From assembly GCA_030340625.1 (NCBI GenBank), contig JAOPHQ010006265.1, positions 107,501 to 171,500 of the forward strand: a stretch of 64,000 nucleotides of DNA, given 5' to 3'. Positions within the stretch are counted from its first letter, which is position 1; every line of letters starts with the position of its first letter. Below the pieces are notes generated by a model, which had not been told where the DNA came from, did no database searches, and saw only the letters and a list, made by a program, of their open reading frames with translations. The translations under genes were made by a program, and so were the position numbers. Shown piece after piece: positions 35,192 through 47,925 of this stretch. Origin of the DNA: Merluccius polli. Its lineage: Eukaryota; Chordata; Actinopteri; Gadiformes; Merlucciidae.

Positions 35192-35941
35192 GTCTAGCCT
35201 ATGGAATCACAACAGCCCCAGCGATATTTAAAAAAACAGTGGACCAGATCCTCCATTGAATAGACAATGTGGTCTGCTTCCTATTAGGTGATATCTGACA
35301 GCCCCACAATGGAAGAACACATTGTCATACTGTGATGAGCAGATAGAATAATGTGGCATTAGAGTGAAACAGTCCAAAGTTTCACCAGGACTCAATGGAG
35401 TGTCTCGGAAACAAGATCGACACCCAGGGTCTCCACCCAACTAACAGCAAGGTGGATGCTATTGTCAATGCACCAGCACCCGCTAGTTTAGGTCATTTTT
35501 GGGTCTCAACTACTACGGTAGGTTTTTGGCAAACGTGTCGACAATGCTGCATCCTTCATCAACTAACGCAGGCTGAGACAACACGGAAATGGTCATCACA
35601 GTGTGGCGACGCATTCACAGACTGGCGTATGATGCGTCCCCAAATGGAGTGGTAGCTGTCATCTCACATGTTCTTCTCAAATTGAAAAAGAGGCATTGAG
35701 CATGATCTATATTGTGAAGACATTTCACAAGTATCTGTAGTGCAGCACATTCCAGCTACTGATAGATCACAAGCCTCCCCTGGCCATTCTCGGTCCCAAA
35801 TCAGCAGTATCGACCTTGGCCGCTCTCCCTATGCAGAGCTGGGTTTTAATCCTTTTAGCCTATGATGAGGAAATAAAGTATAGAAGGTCAGGTGACCATG
35901 CAAATGCAGACACATTATCGAAGTTAATATGCAAAGGTGAC

Positions 35942-36708
35942 TAACCCCGGATTTCCACCGGGGACGTGAGCGTCGCATGAGCGTCGCGTTACGGCTGCGT
36001 CGCGGTCGCCGCTGCTGATCGCTGCCACTCTAGTCAGTGAAACATTTCCACCGGGCGCGCTGCGTAACGTCTCAGCAGCGTCCCAGGAGCGGCGCGCCGC
36101 AGCCGCAACGCTGTCTTTACGCAGCGTTCTATTTGTGACGCGAGCCGCTGCTGAAACGCGTCAATTTAAACAGAGCAGACCGACCGGGCAGGAAGTGAAA
36201 TAGTAAAAGCCATGGAGCATCCGGTCAATTTTCAAAATAAAAACACCCTCCCGATCGAACACGGCCACAAATCGTTGTCGTTTATAACTGACTTTGTCTA
36301 TAGGCTACAGCACAACACATTAGGACATAACAACAATAAACAACACTAAACACAATTAAACCAGACAAAAAAGTAAACATTTACTATATAGCATACCAAC
36401 TCATGGTAGAAGCACACAAATCTAGGAAAAACGACCAAATCAACAGCAAATCAACTTCTGACAGACAAAGCAACTGCAAGTCAACTTCGGAAAGGCAAAG
36501 TAACCTTTTATTTGTTTGTTCTATTTTGACATCCACAAATTACCCGTGGTCTCCTGATTCTCGTGTGGTCTTGTAGTTCTCGCGTGATCCCGCGAATCCA
36601 GCCGCCTCACAGCGCTACGCTGCTGTAACGCGTCAGGTGGAAATTGACGCAGGGCAGAGGACGCAGCCGTAATGCGACGCTCATGTCCCCGGTGGAAATC
36701 CGGGGTTA
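35942..36708. mobile_element. 767-bp MITE with long TIRs and a 3-bp TSD (GAC)
   Basis: TAACCCCGGATTTCCACCGG at the left is mirrored at the right end, followed by matching GAGCGTCGCAT blocks. GAC flanks both sides (35939-35941, 36709-36711). The gypsy RNase H/integrase frame resumes as ...KGD|SQDDAAA..., supporting a 3-bp duplication. TIR and TSD length suggest a Harbinger- or IS3EU-like group, but the superfamily is not certain. Confidence 0.82.
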
Positions 36709-37262
36709 GACAGCCAGGATGACGCAGCTGCATTCCAGATCTCACTCATCAAAGAGCTTCCCATCACTGCTTCAGACATAGCTGAAGAAACCAGAAGAGA
36801 CCCAGTCCTTTAAAAGGTGATGGACTTGACACTGGCTGGCTGACCAACGCACGTGAGTGACGCTACCCTTCATCTGTACACAGAGAAGAAAGACCAACTC
36901 TACTGACCAAGGCTGTATACTCTACTCCCATGACTGGGAGTAGTGCTGCCTCCCGAAAGAGAGTGCTGATGTACATGATGAACACCTGGGAATCACCCAA
37001 ATTAAAGCTCTTGCCAGGACTTGACCAGGATACTCAACAGCACGTAAGCCAGTCCTCGCCCTGTGAAGCAGTGTGCAACAAGCCTGCTGAAGCACCTCTC
37101 TAGCCGTGGTCTTGGGCTACTGCACCATGGAAGCGTATTCATGATGACCAATAAACAACACTACCTGGTGGTCACAGGCGTTCACTCTAAGTGGATAGAA
37201 ATGTTCCCAACTCACCTGATTACAGCAGAAAAGAGCTGAGACACCTGTTTATTGCCATTGGG

Positions 37263-38611
37263 CGTTGTGATTCAAAAATGTAAATGACTCCATCATTGTT
37301 ATTGCTATGTTTCCCTCCTGCCCTGACTTTTCCTAAATTCCTATTCTGCGCATGCCTTTATCGTCATCATGATAGAATAACATATAGGAAAGGAATTTTG
37401 GTGTTGTTTTTCACAAAATCACCCCCCCTCAACCACCAGGAGCAGCGCCGATTAGCGTCGGTCCTCTCCTCTGCCCGAAGGGATGCATTTGCATGATGGC
37501 CGTACAGCGCATTGAGACAATGAATGGGACATAGAAACTCATTTGCATGCCAATATTCATTCACATGCACTGATAATCACTTATAATCACACTAAAGTAT
37601 GTAGACCCACAGTATTCATCCTTTCGTGTCAAATATCAGAAATGGAAGTGAAACTAATCACACTTTTTGTTGAACTATAAAAGTTGTGTCCCGTGTGTGC
37701 GCAGTACACATATACTATCAGAAATTAAGTTATTTATGTAAAGCGACTCATTTGAACAAAATACTAGTGTTTCTAAATCGTATTATTTTTAGGGTTAGGG
37801 TTGTTGTGTGTTGACTGTTGAACTGAAAGACGCACTGCGCACAAGAGAGATCAAGAGACAAGTATAAATGCTGAGGGGACTTATTGTCATTCTTTCGTTA
37901 GACAAAATGTGATAATGTAATAGTCTGCACCATCATTTGAGATTGAGAACAATAGCTGGGTTGTTGGTGTTTTTTCATGAAAAAACACCAACCAAGAGCA
38001 TTGCCGAATTTATGCATTTGCATGAGAAAATAGAAACTCATTTGCATGCCACTGCATAGGCTACGGTACTTTTGCTTCACTGCATCGGGAGGCAACGTGA
38101 AAATATTTGTTCTAAAAATAGATAGCGTATGAAAATAGCACATTTTACACTGCTAAGAGTACACCAGTGAGTACACCTGTGTATGGTGTGGGGGGGCTGC
38201 ATATGTGTGTGTCCTTGCTGCTATAGAGATTAACGCAGTGCTCTAGAGATAGAGAGTGTCGTTAATGGCCCATCAGCGCAGACAAAAGGATACTGACGCT
38301 CTTGGACGTCGGATTTGGCCTAGGACCCCTAAAGTGTCTGGCGCTTCTAGTGTTATGGCTTGCCTTACTTAACATTACTGAAGCCAGACCTATCTATCTC
38401 ATCTTATCTTATCTTATCTCATCTCTTTGTAGTTAAACATCAACTACAGCAGAAGAAGGCCCATGACAGGTAGACTGTTAGACACTTGAGTCAAAATTAA
38501 CATTAGATAATAACATTGTTAACACAACCAATAATGAATGCACAGTAATATCATTGATAATAAGCCTTTTATATATATATATATATTTAAACAAAAAAAT
38601 AAATTATAATA

Positions 38612-38656
<45 letters not shown>

Positions 38657-40185
38657 TAATAATATATATATATATATATATATACAGTATATATATATAT
38701 TTTTTTAAAGGTTCATAGAAAGTGTATTGCTCCATGGATGTGGTTTTTATTTTGAAAGGAAGGATGACGTCTCGGCGAGTGGTACTAGTCGATTTACCCC
38801 CGACTTAACGGAAAGTTTGTCTCAAAACTACTTGTGTGTAAAATGCAATAGAATTGAGATCCACATCTGCATTTCATGTATTTGCAATATATTTATGCAA
38901 GTTTTTGTGTTTGTAAAATGGTTTGATATTTACAGATAAGCAATACATGGATTGTCAATACATTCACACAGATTACAAATATATACACATCCGTCTAATG
39001 TATGCACAGATTGTCAATCTGTTCACACAAATAATATTGAGACAAATCTACCCCCATAATATAAGTAACATATGTCACGTCTTACTTAAGTCTTACTAAC
39101 AGTAAGATGTGACAGGCATTGGCTTCTATTTATTTATAAAGCCCTTAATGGTATGCAAACACTAAATTTGGGAAAACTGCTATTATATTTTGTGCTGCAT
39201 ACTCTTGGAACAATTTGCAACACATATTAAAACTTAACACAATTGTGCCTATAGGTCAGTTTAAAACAATGATTACAAACTACTCTGCTCTTGAATGTAA
39301 CTGTTTTTAACTGTTCTGGTGTTGTTTGTTTGTTTTTTGTGAAAGGATTTCATGCAGGGTCTTTTTTCAGCGATACAAACATTCAGTTTCTAATTCCTAT
39401 GTTTCAAAAACTCTCAAAACTTCAAAAGCCTCTAATATATTGTAAGAATGATTTGAGGTTCAAGCGCATCTTTTACAAAGCTTCCATGATTTCCCCTTTG
39501 AAAAATGTATGAATCATTAACAGATATCCAAGTACATTAAATAACAAAGCCGACAGTCAAAGTCATAGTAAAATATTAACTTTTAAACAACAAATATTTA
39601 TATCTTTGGCATAGCTTTCCCTCAGCTCTGTGTGTAGTGTGACAATGTGACTATGACTACACTGGCAGGGGCAGCATATAGTGTGTAGTGGGTACCTTTG
39701 CACTCCCAGCCGAAAGGTGCTGGGTGCAATCCCCCATATTCACAGCCTACCCTGTATAAAAAGGTCTGCTAAATAGCTAAACAGTGAATAGGTATCCTTG
39801 CTTTGTTTGCATGAGAGTGAGAGGTTGAACTCTTCACCGCATTGTTGTGGTGGGGCTTCTGTTCTTCTACCTGTCCTCTCTCTCTTGGCATCCGTTTCAC
39901 TCACATACTCAGACTACAGACTGCTGCTCCTGCTACCGCAGAAGCCATTCAAATGTTGTCATTTCTTTCCGGAAAAAAATCTCACAAGCTCTTAGTTTAA
40001 TCGTCAATGTTTTATCCATCACAGTATTTTTTCATTATTGTGTACTTTTATACCTTCTAAGTAGACCTTGAATCAATGACCCAGTGAGAGAGAGACAGGG
40101 AAACCAGACCAGAGCACCAATGGCTCCAACGGGAGAGAAAATCGCTTTGACTGAACATGTTGTTGTTTGTCCCCATGCCCAGAGG
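37263..40185. other. intergenic region upstream of CARD11
   Basis: No coding exon recognised. Contains a perfect 30-bp palindrome near 37961-37990 (gttggtgttttttc / gaaaaaacaccaac), TA/TAA-rich repeats at 38565-38705, and a possible tRNA-derived SINE fragment near 39690-39780 (B-box-like gggtgcaatccc). The CARD11 promoter and 5' UTR exons may lie here but cannot be placed. Confidence 0.45.
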
Positions 40186-41180
40186 ATGGAGAACGGTGTG
40201 GGTGGAGGAGGCGTGGACGGGGTCCCGGTGTTGGTGTGCGTGGATGCGGACAACCTGTGGGAAAAGGTGGAGTGTAAACGCCACGAGCTGACACGGGCCA
40301 TCTCCCCGGGGAAGCTCACGCCCTACCTGCGCCAGTGCAAGGTGCTGGACGAGCAGGATGAGGATGAGATCCTCAACTCCATGCTGCTGGTGTCCAAAGC
40401 CAACCGCACAAGTAAGGCAGAGCTGGCTCCACATCTACTTACTTGGTCTTACAATTAGTGGGGCTGGGCAATATGGAACAATGTACTATCACGATAATGC
40501 TGGGGGATGATATCTATAGATATCACGATATGCTTATGAATTCATAATACCTTTCTAAGCAGTCTAACTGAGGGTCATTACAATGAAGTATGTGGAAATG
40601 GAAAGTATGCTATCAGAATAAAACTAGTTGTTATCATTTGAAAGGCATGTCTTCTCATTTTATTAATTTTGATGATAAAACTGTGTATCATGATAACTAT
40701 AATTGATCTTAATTAAATAATGATACAATACCATTACAAGACAATAAACAATAATATTTAACTATTGCCCAGCTCTACTTCCAATTGTAGAACCGTTTAT
40801 ATACATATATGATAAAAACATCTCAGTTTATTTATATTCATATTTTATCTACATGTTTTGGGTTTTTGTACATGTTTTTGTCTCCTGTCTTTTGCATGTG
40901 GCTTTTTTATTATTCTATGTCCTCTGAGGGGAGGTAAAGCAAAGCGATTCCTCTATTAGTTTCTGTTAGACTATGAGGGGATTACTAACATAAGCAAGCT
41001 GGTGCACACCTGATGCTGTGTACGTGTCCGCTGTGTTGCCAGGCCGACTGCTTGATATTCTCCACACTAAGGGAGATCGGGGCATCGTGTCGTTCCTGGA
41101 GAGTCTGGAGTTCCACTACCCTGAACTGTACAAGAAGGTGACCGGCAGAGAGCCCACGCCTCGGTTCTCCACCATCGTAG
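40186..41180 (+). other. CARD domain exons of CARD11
   Basis: Residues 1-121. The CARD proper runs from about residue 17 (LWEKVEC) to about residue 110. The N-terminal extension is Gly/Val-rich (VGGGGVDGVPVLVCV) and unlike the acidic human N-terminus. This domain nucleates BCL10 filaments. Confidence 0.85.
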
Positions 41181-44100
41181 GTGAGACAAGGAGGCCCTAT
41201 AGTTCATGAATATGAACTATGTGCCCACCCTGACACATACATGATTTACTTTTAATGTCCCTATGGATGTGCAGAGAGCCCAGTATTTGTATGTGTATCT
41301 GTATTTGTTGAGGCAGCTAAATTATTTGTACTTGTATTCGAATAAAAGTGGAAGCACAAGCAGCTAGAGCACAAATACCCACTGTGGGTATAACTGTGGG
41401 CGTGCCCACAGTTATGAGAAACACCAGCTATATGTTGTTTTGTTTTTGTTCCAAATACAAATACGAAATAAATATTCATAAAAAACCCACTTTGTGCTTT
41501 TTTCGAATACCGTATTCGGATTCGGCTCAACACAAGTCATCCTCCATGTTCTTCACTTGCTTATAAATAGGCCTTTTCGCTACCCGCATTGGCTGCAAAA
41601 AACACATCGATTAACTGTTTATATGTTTACATTTGGGGCATTTAGCAGACGCTTTTGTCTAACATTTGTTAGGAGAAAGTGCAACAGTAAACTGCTATCA
41701 GTAGAGTAAGGATTTCACAAGAACGAGTTTCACGCACACCTAATTGCCAAGTTAACCAATTGCTAGTATGCAAAGGAGATAAGTGCGAAAATACTAAGCG
41801 CAGAATATCAAAGTAAGAGCCAGGATATACAAACATAGAATGATTGCAAAGTAGTTTTTTTATTTATTTAATTATTATTTGTTTATTAGTGGGAGGGGGG
41901 AGTGGTAGTAGAGGAGGGAATGCTAAGCAGGGTCCAGGTGAACTCTGAACAGGAGTTCAACACATGTGTTTCACAAGAACGAGTTTCAACACATATACAC
42001 TGTAAACCCGAATGTCCAAAGTAATGAAATATATTAAGTAGTGCATACTCAAAGTTTTAGAAAAAGTTGTACTAACTTAATTATGTCAAGTTGGTGTAAC
42101 TTCTTCTTACTTTTGAGTTATTTAAACTAATATTTTTTGATTAAATTGAACTGTTTTGTGTTTTGTGTAAGTACAACTTAAAAACAATATTTAAGTATAA
42201 CTTAAGATGAATAAGTAATAACATATTCTTCCCTTTTGTGTAATTTTAACTGCTCATTTAATTGAACTGTTTTGTGTTTTGTTTAAGTAGCCTATAACTT
42301 TAAAACACTATTCTCTTTGTAAATGGGGTTGGGGCACATGGTCTGAGGTGAATTTCTCTGAGGCTAGTTTTACGAAGCACATAGATATACACTCACCGGC
42401 CACTTTATTAGGTACACCTGTCCAACTGCTCGTTAACGCAAATTTCTAATCAGCCAATCACATGGCAGCAACTCAATGCATTTAGGCATGTAGACATGGT
42501 CAGGACGATCTGCTGCAGTTCAAACCGAGCATCAGAATGGGGAAGAAAGGGCTGGTCTGAGTATTTCAGAGACTGCTGATCTACTGGGATTTTCACGCAC
42601 AACCATCTCTAGGGTTTACAGAGAATGGTCCGAAAAAGAGAAAATATCCAGTGAGCGGCAGTTCTGTGGGCGCAAATGCCTTGTTGATGCTAGAGGTCAG
42701 AGGAGAATGGCCAGACTGGTTCGAGCTGATAGAAAGGCAACTGTAACTCAAATAACCACTCGTTACAACAGAGGTATGCAGAAGAGCATCTCTGAACGCA
42801 CAACACGTCGAACCTTGAGGCGGATGGGCTACAGCAGCAGAAGACCACACCGGGTGCCACTCCTGTCAGCTAAGAACAGGAAACTGAGGCTACAATTCGC
42901 ACAGGCTCACCAAAATTGGACAATCGAAGATTGGAAAAACGTTGCCTGGTCTGATGAGTCTCGATTTCTGCTGCGACATTCGGATGGTAGGGTCAGAAGG
43001 GAGCAGGCAAGAAAATACTGTATTAAGTATTACAAGTATTAAGTTGATAAAGTAATAAACTGAGTTAAGTTAACATGAAAATGGTGTGGTTGTGAACTTA
43101 TTTTTTAAAGTTCTGTGAACTTATTCCAGTTGATTGTAAACTGGAAACTTGTAAGTCATATTGACTGAAGATTATTGAGTCGCCTTAACTGAAAATGTTT
43201 AGGCAGGGGGGCGGCAGTAGCTCAGTAGGTAGAGCGGGTGGACAGAGCGGGGTCGTCCACTAACCGTAGGGCCGGCGGTTCGATCCCCTTGATCCCCGCT
43301 TCCAAACTGTCTGCGTGTCGAAGTGTCCTTGAGCAAGACACTGAACCCTGAACCCCAACTTGCTCCCCGGGCGCTGATCATAGCAGCCCACTGCTCCTAC
43401 GTACAGTAGGATGGGTTAAATGCAGAGGACAAATTTCGTTCCCGAACATGGGAATGACAAATAAAGACCGAAAGGTCCCCCTTAATTAATTTTAATTATA
43501 TTAACTGAAGATAATTGAGTCGCCTTAACTGAAAATGTTTAGGCATATTAACTGAAGATAATTGAGTCGCCTTAACTGAAAATTGTAAGTCATATTAACT
43601 GCAAATATTTGAGTTGAGCTAAATGAGCACTTTAATTTAACTGTTATCAAAAGATACAAGTGGCAAGTCATCTAACCTTTTAAGTTCAGGAAAATTTGGA
43701 CTTTTAAGTTAGTCAACTTAAAACAATTAAGGCAATCGATTGCCTTAATCTTTTTGAGTTCTGGGAACTTATTCGGGTTTACAGTGTATGTGTTGAACTA
43801 TATCTGACTATATCATGCTTGGCCCACCCCCCTTTACTCTCAATCTCTTCTCCCCTTCTGCCTGGCCCATCCACCCATCCACCTCAATCAAAGTCGAAGT
43901 TTTGTTGATCAAGAGCTCTGTATAACACAGTCATTCTGGACACTGTAACTTAATGAATATAAAATAAAGTATACAATACAAAATTAGATAGAATAAAGCT
44001 ATAAAAAAGGAACAATGTGAAATAGAAATGTACAATAAAGGGACCAAGCAGATATAGATATAACAGATATATAACAGTGCAGTGTTCAATGTGTTCAATA

Positions 44101-45341
44101 GTGATTATTGATCGTTATTCAGGAGCCTGATGGCCTGCAGGAAGAAACTGTCCAAACTGAGTCTAGTAATCTGTACCCAAATGACAATATTATTATTGAT
44201 TTATTTAAATTTTTATTAGACCTATTATTATTAGGCCTATTATTAGGCCTATTTTTTATTGTAGCAATATTCCTCTTGCCACACGCCATATAAGTGGCTT
44301 TTGCTGTGCCCCTCTGACACAAGACACAGGTTGAGAATATCGGCTTGCACCATCTTGCCGTTGGAGATGGCAAGATGGCGCAAGCTGATATTCTCAGAAA
44401 ATACTAAGCGCAGAATATCAAAGTAAGAGCCAGGATATACAAACATAGAATGATTGCAAAGTAGTTTTTTATTTATTTAATTATTATTTGTTTATTAGTG
44501 CGAGGGGGGAGTGGTAGTAGAGGAGGGAATGCTAGGCAGGGTCCAGGTGAACTCTGAACAGGAGTTCAACACATATGTGTTTCACAAGAACGAGTTTCAA
44601 CACGTTAAGTGGCTTTTGCTGTGCCCCTCTGACACAAGACACAGGTTGAGAATATCGGCTTGCACCATCTTGCCGTTGGAGATGGCAAGATGGCGCAAGC
44701 CGATATTCTCAGCAGTTGTTATGTTCTGCCATGACAGTGGCTCTCTCCTGAGTGTGTGTGGTGATAGCTGGGCCGTGTTCCGATATCCGTACTACCCGTA
44801 CTTAGTATACTTAGTTTGAGTACGTAGGGTGTTCCGATTATGATCGCGGCAAAAGAAGTGTACTTGAGAGGACCCGTATGTGTACTCAAAAAGGCCAAAA
44901 TGCTGAGTGTGCAACGGTGTACACTATGCGTACTCAACGGCAGCCATCTTAGCTACGTAGCGGAAGAGGCTGAGCCGCGCTCAGAGAACGTCTAATGAAT
45001 TCACGTGTTTGGCGGGTGACGCGGCCGCGCAGCTGATGTCATTTCCGTTAAGTGCGCCACAGAGTATTGCATTTGGAACAGCATTAACATCAGAAGCTCT
45101 GCGTACCTATTGAGTGTGGATAGTGTACTATGTTTAAGTGTACTCATGGAAGTACGGATATCGGAACACGGCCCTGGTTTATCCTTTCTGTCATGATTCC
45201 TCATGCACCACAGGTGTGCAGCCAAATCCAGCCCAGAGTCTAATCAGACTGACTCGGGCCGGGTAAGGCTGTAAACCAGCTATCAACCACACACACTCCA
45301 CAATAATAATACAAATTGTGATAATATTATTATTAGGCCTA

Positions 45342-45391
<50 letters not shown>

Positions 45392-47879
45392 GTGGAACGA
45401 GCTCCCTGGACTCTGCTTAGCCTCATTCCTCTACTAGCCCCCCCCCAAAATAAATAAATAAACCCCTTAAGCACTTCTTGTATGTTCGTATGTCCTTGCA
45501 TTGACATTAGTATCTTAGCACTTAGTATCTTAGCACTTAGCAGCTTACCCTAGCTATCTCTGTTGTATACTAGCAATGAGTTAACTTAGCAATTAGGCGT
45601 GTTTGAAACTTGTTCTAGTGACATCCTAACTGTACTGACAGCGATATATTTTCTTCTGACAAATGTATTTATTGTAAGTCGACAAAAGCGTCTGCTAAAT
45701 GCCCTAACTGTAAATGTAATTATTATTATCTTCATGATGACTTGTGGTCCCCAGTGGAGGAGGGTCACGAGGGTCTGACCCAGTTCCTGATGAACGAGGT
45801 GGTAAAGCTCCAGCAGCAGACCAGAGCCAAAACCCTGCAGGAGCTGGAGCTCAACCGCAAGAACTGCACCTTGGAGGACGAGCACAAGAAGCTCCGGCTG
45901 GCCAATCAGGAGATGCAGGCCTACCAGCAGAGTAAGATCACAACCACTATCACTATCCCGTTTATTAGCTTAGAGTGCATTATAATGGACAATACCGACC
46001 TGGGTGATTAAACCATCTCTCACTCACTCACTCACTTACTCACTCACTCACAGCATTTACTCTTCACAGGCTTTTATCACACAAGATGTAATAAAAGCCT
46101 GTGTGCTCCAAATGCCCCCCCCCTCTCCCCTGAGGTTACTCACTTAAGAAGTGAAACCGGTTACAGTGTCCTGTTGCTGGGTAAGGTTACAGCCATATAA
46201 TGAGCTGGGAGCGACTCACCCCCCGCCCCCCCCCCCCCCCCCTGCATCCCCTGCACCGACTTCAGGTCCCTCAATAACGTCAAAGCCCTTCTATCCTATC
46301 TATCTTTGTATTCAAATCCATTGACAAGCTGGCTCCCGATTTCATCTTCCGCTCCTCTAAACCCCCCCCCCCCCTCCCTCCGGGCCGTGCTCGCACGCAA
46401 CTAAAACGTCACAGACATTTGACTTGGAAATTATATTTGGCATGAAATAGCAGTTCTGGTTCCTCTTTGTATGACTGTGTGTGGCTACATTCAAGTCTCT
46501 CTTGCTTCCTCAATAAATTAAGTTTAAATAGAAATAAATACCCACCGAGTTGTGTATTCTACAGGCAGGCATGGTGGCCAAGAACACAACCATACACAAT
46601 GTTTGCATGTTATTGGCTCCCTTAATGCTATACGGCCCGGGTCTGCTCTGTATTTCCTATTCTGAGGCTTCCCTGTTTGTACCAGATGCAGGCTTGCATG
46701 ATAACCCGACTGCTAAAGTCTTGGTGAGAGTAAATGTGTGAAATAGTTCACTGTTGAAATTACATTCTGAGAGACGAGGGCTACTAGCTGTTTTGGGAGA
46801 TGTCTGCCTGACTATGTGTTTTGATCAGATTAACTGGCTATTCTGAATCTATCCCTTAGACTTAAAGTAGCAGTAGAAACCTTTTTTGCTTCAACTTATC
46901 AATATGAAGTAAATGTTGATCGCACAATGTAGTGGCTACAGAACAGTGATACCATCCCTTTCCTTAGCTTCCCTATAAGCCTCACTTTCACTATGCAGCT
47001 CTGTCTGCCATCGATCTCTCCCCACGATCTTCCGCAAGAGATTTCCTAACAGATGCACTTCTTGTGTTGTTTGTGGTCGCTAGGCTCTGAGGAAACGGAA
47101 AGCGTTTCGGTTTGTCTTTGCGACAGCGGCGCAAAAATAATACCACTTGAAAACGCTAGGGTGGGAAAAGTTGTCTACTCCCACTTTAATGATAGCGTAC
47201 AGTTGTACTTCCTGGTTCTGGAAGTTCCATGTTTGTTGAGTTTAGTTTTTTATTATCGTTTCAGGTCACAAAGTAGCAGCAAACAAAAGAGTGGAAACTG
47301 TATGAAGCTACTAAATGGAGAGCCATGATGTATTCTTTATTTACTTAAACAAAGATGCTCAGCACTTTTTATATATATTAATGTGTACGTGACTTTGACA
47401 ATGCAGCAGTGTATTTATGGTCCAGAAATATATCGTTATTGTAAAACCGTGTTTCCCCCCATAGTACCCGGTACTTTAAGTCCCAGGAACTTCAAGGAGC
47501 TAAAAGGTTCCTTCAGCCAGTTGTTGTCTGTGTTTCCACCATGGTCTAAAGCCCCATGAAGATTAGGCCGTATTGTAGTGCACAGCATACACCACCAGAG
47601 GTCAGTCTACTGGTGAAACAGGCAGCTTAGCTGAGAAAGACGGCGACTGCGAGCTGTGGGGATAGCGTAGTAAAAAAGAAAAATTCCTCTGCTCCTGTTT
47701 GGGAGTAATTTGGGTTTAGTACCGATGATAAAGTTAAGCCAAAGGGCTGAGCCCGAATATTTAGATATTCGTTCGTTTGGTAGTTATTCGAATCTCAACT
47801 CTTACATTTCTTTATGAAAAAGACACCTGTCTAGTATGAGAATCGGCAAGACCCACAGAGGCTGGCTTTAAACTAACGT

Positions 47880-47925
<46 letters not shown>

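Larger units (their letters stand above)
31292..37262 (+). pseudogene. decayed Ty3/gypsy retrotransposon (gag-PR-RT-RH-IN), interrupted by nested elements
   Basis: Read in pieces, the order is: gag start (31292, MATIGPVPEFDL, stop soon after); a degenerate zinc knuckle (CHNCGK, about 31480); a protease-like YTGAS in place of DTGAS (about 33000); an RT start (WAAPIVVVPKEDE, about 33390) and AYGITTAPAIF-type RT block (35200); IHPTxxKVDAIVNAP-like connection (35420-35490); RNase H (DRSQASPGHS..., HANADTLSKL, about 35770-35930); integrase parts (PAEAPL, about 37090; DRNVPNS, LRHLF, about 37190-37250). Many stops and frameshifts make it dead. Four DNA transposons split it: 31631-32962, 33652-34694, 34703-35191 and 35942-36708. 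The reading frame resumes exactly across at least two of these sites, which supports their boundaries. LTRs were not identified. Host-genome retrotransposon; no envelope gene is seen. Confidence 0.85.
41998..43786. mobile_element. TIR element CACTGTAAACCCGAA with nested Tc1 and V-SINE
   Basis: CACTGTAAACCCGAA at 41998 is mirrored by ttcgggtttacagtg ending at 43786. The inverted similarity continues outward (caacacata...), so the true element may be slightly longer. The interior is full of ttaagt/aactta motifs. It has been split by a Tc1-like element (42390 on) and a V-SINE (43206-43487). Confidence 0.7.

Noticed and set aside
40084..40185. N-terminal extension of CARD11 starting at 40084 or 40120
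   Set aside because: The frame is open, but a consensus acceptor (tgcccag) lies just before the ATG at 40186 and the extra residues do not resemble CARD11; kept only as an alternative.
42707..43042. Functional Tc1 transposase gene
   Set aside because: N-terminal coding sequence is deleted, and the third catalytic acid and the 3' terminus are missing.
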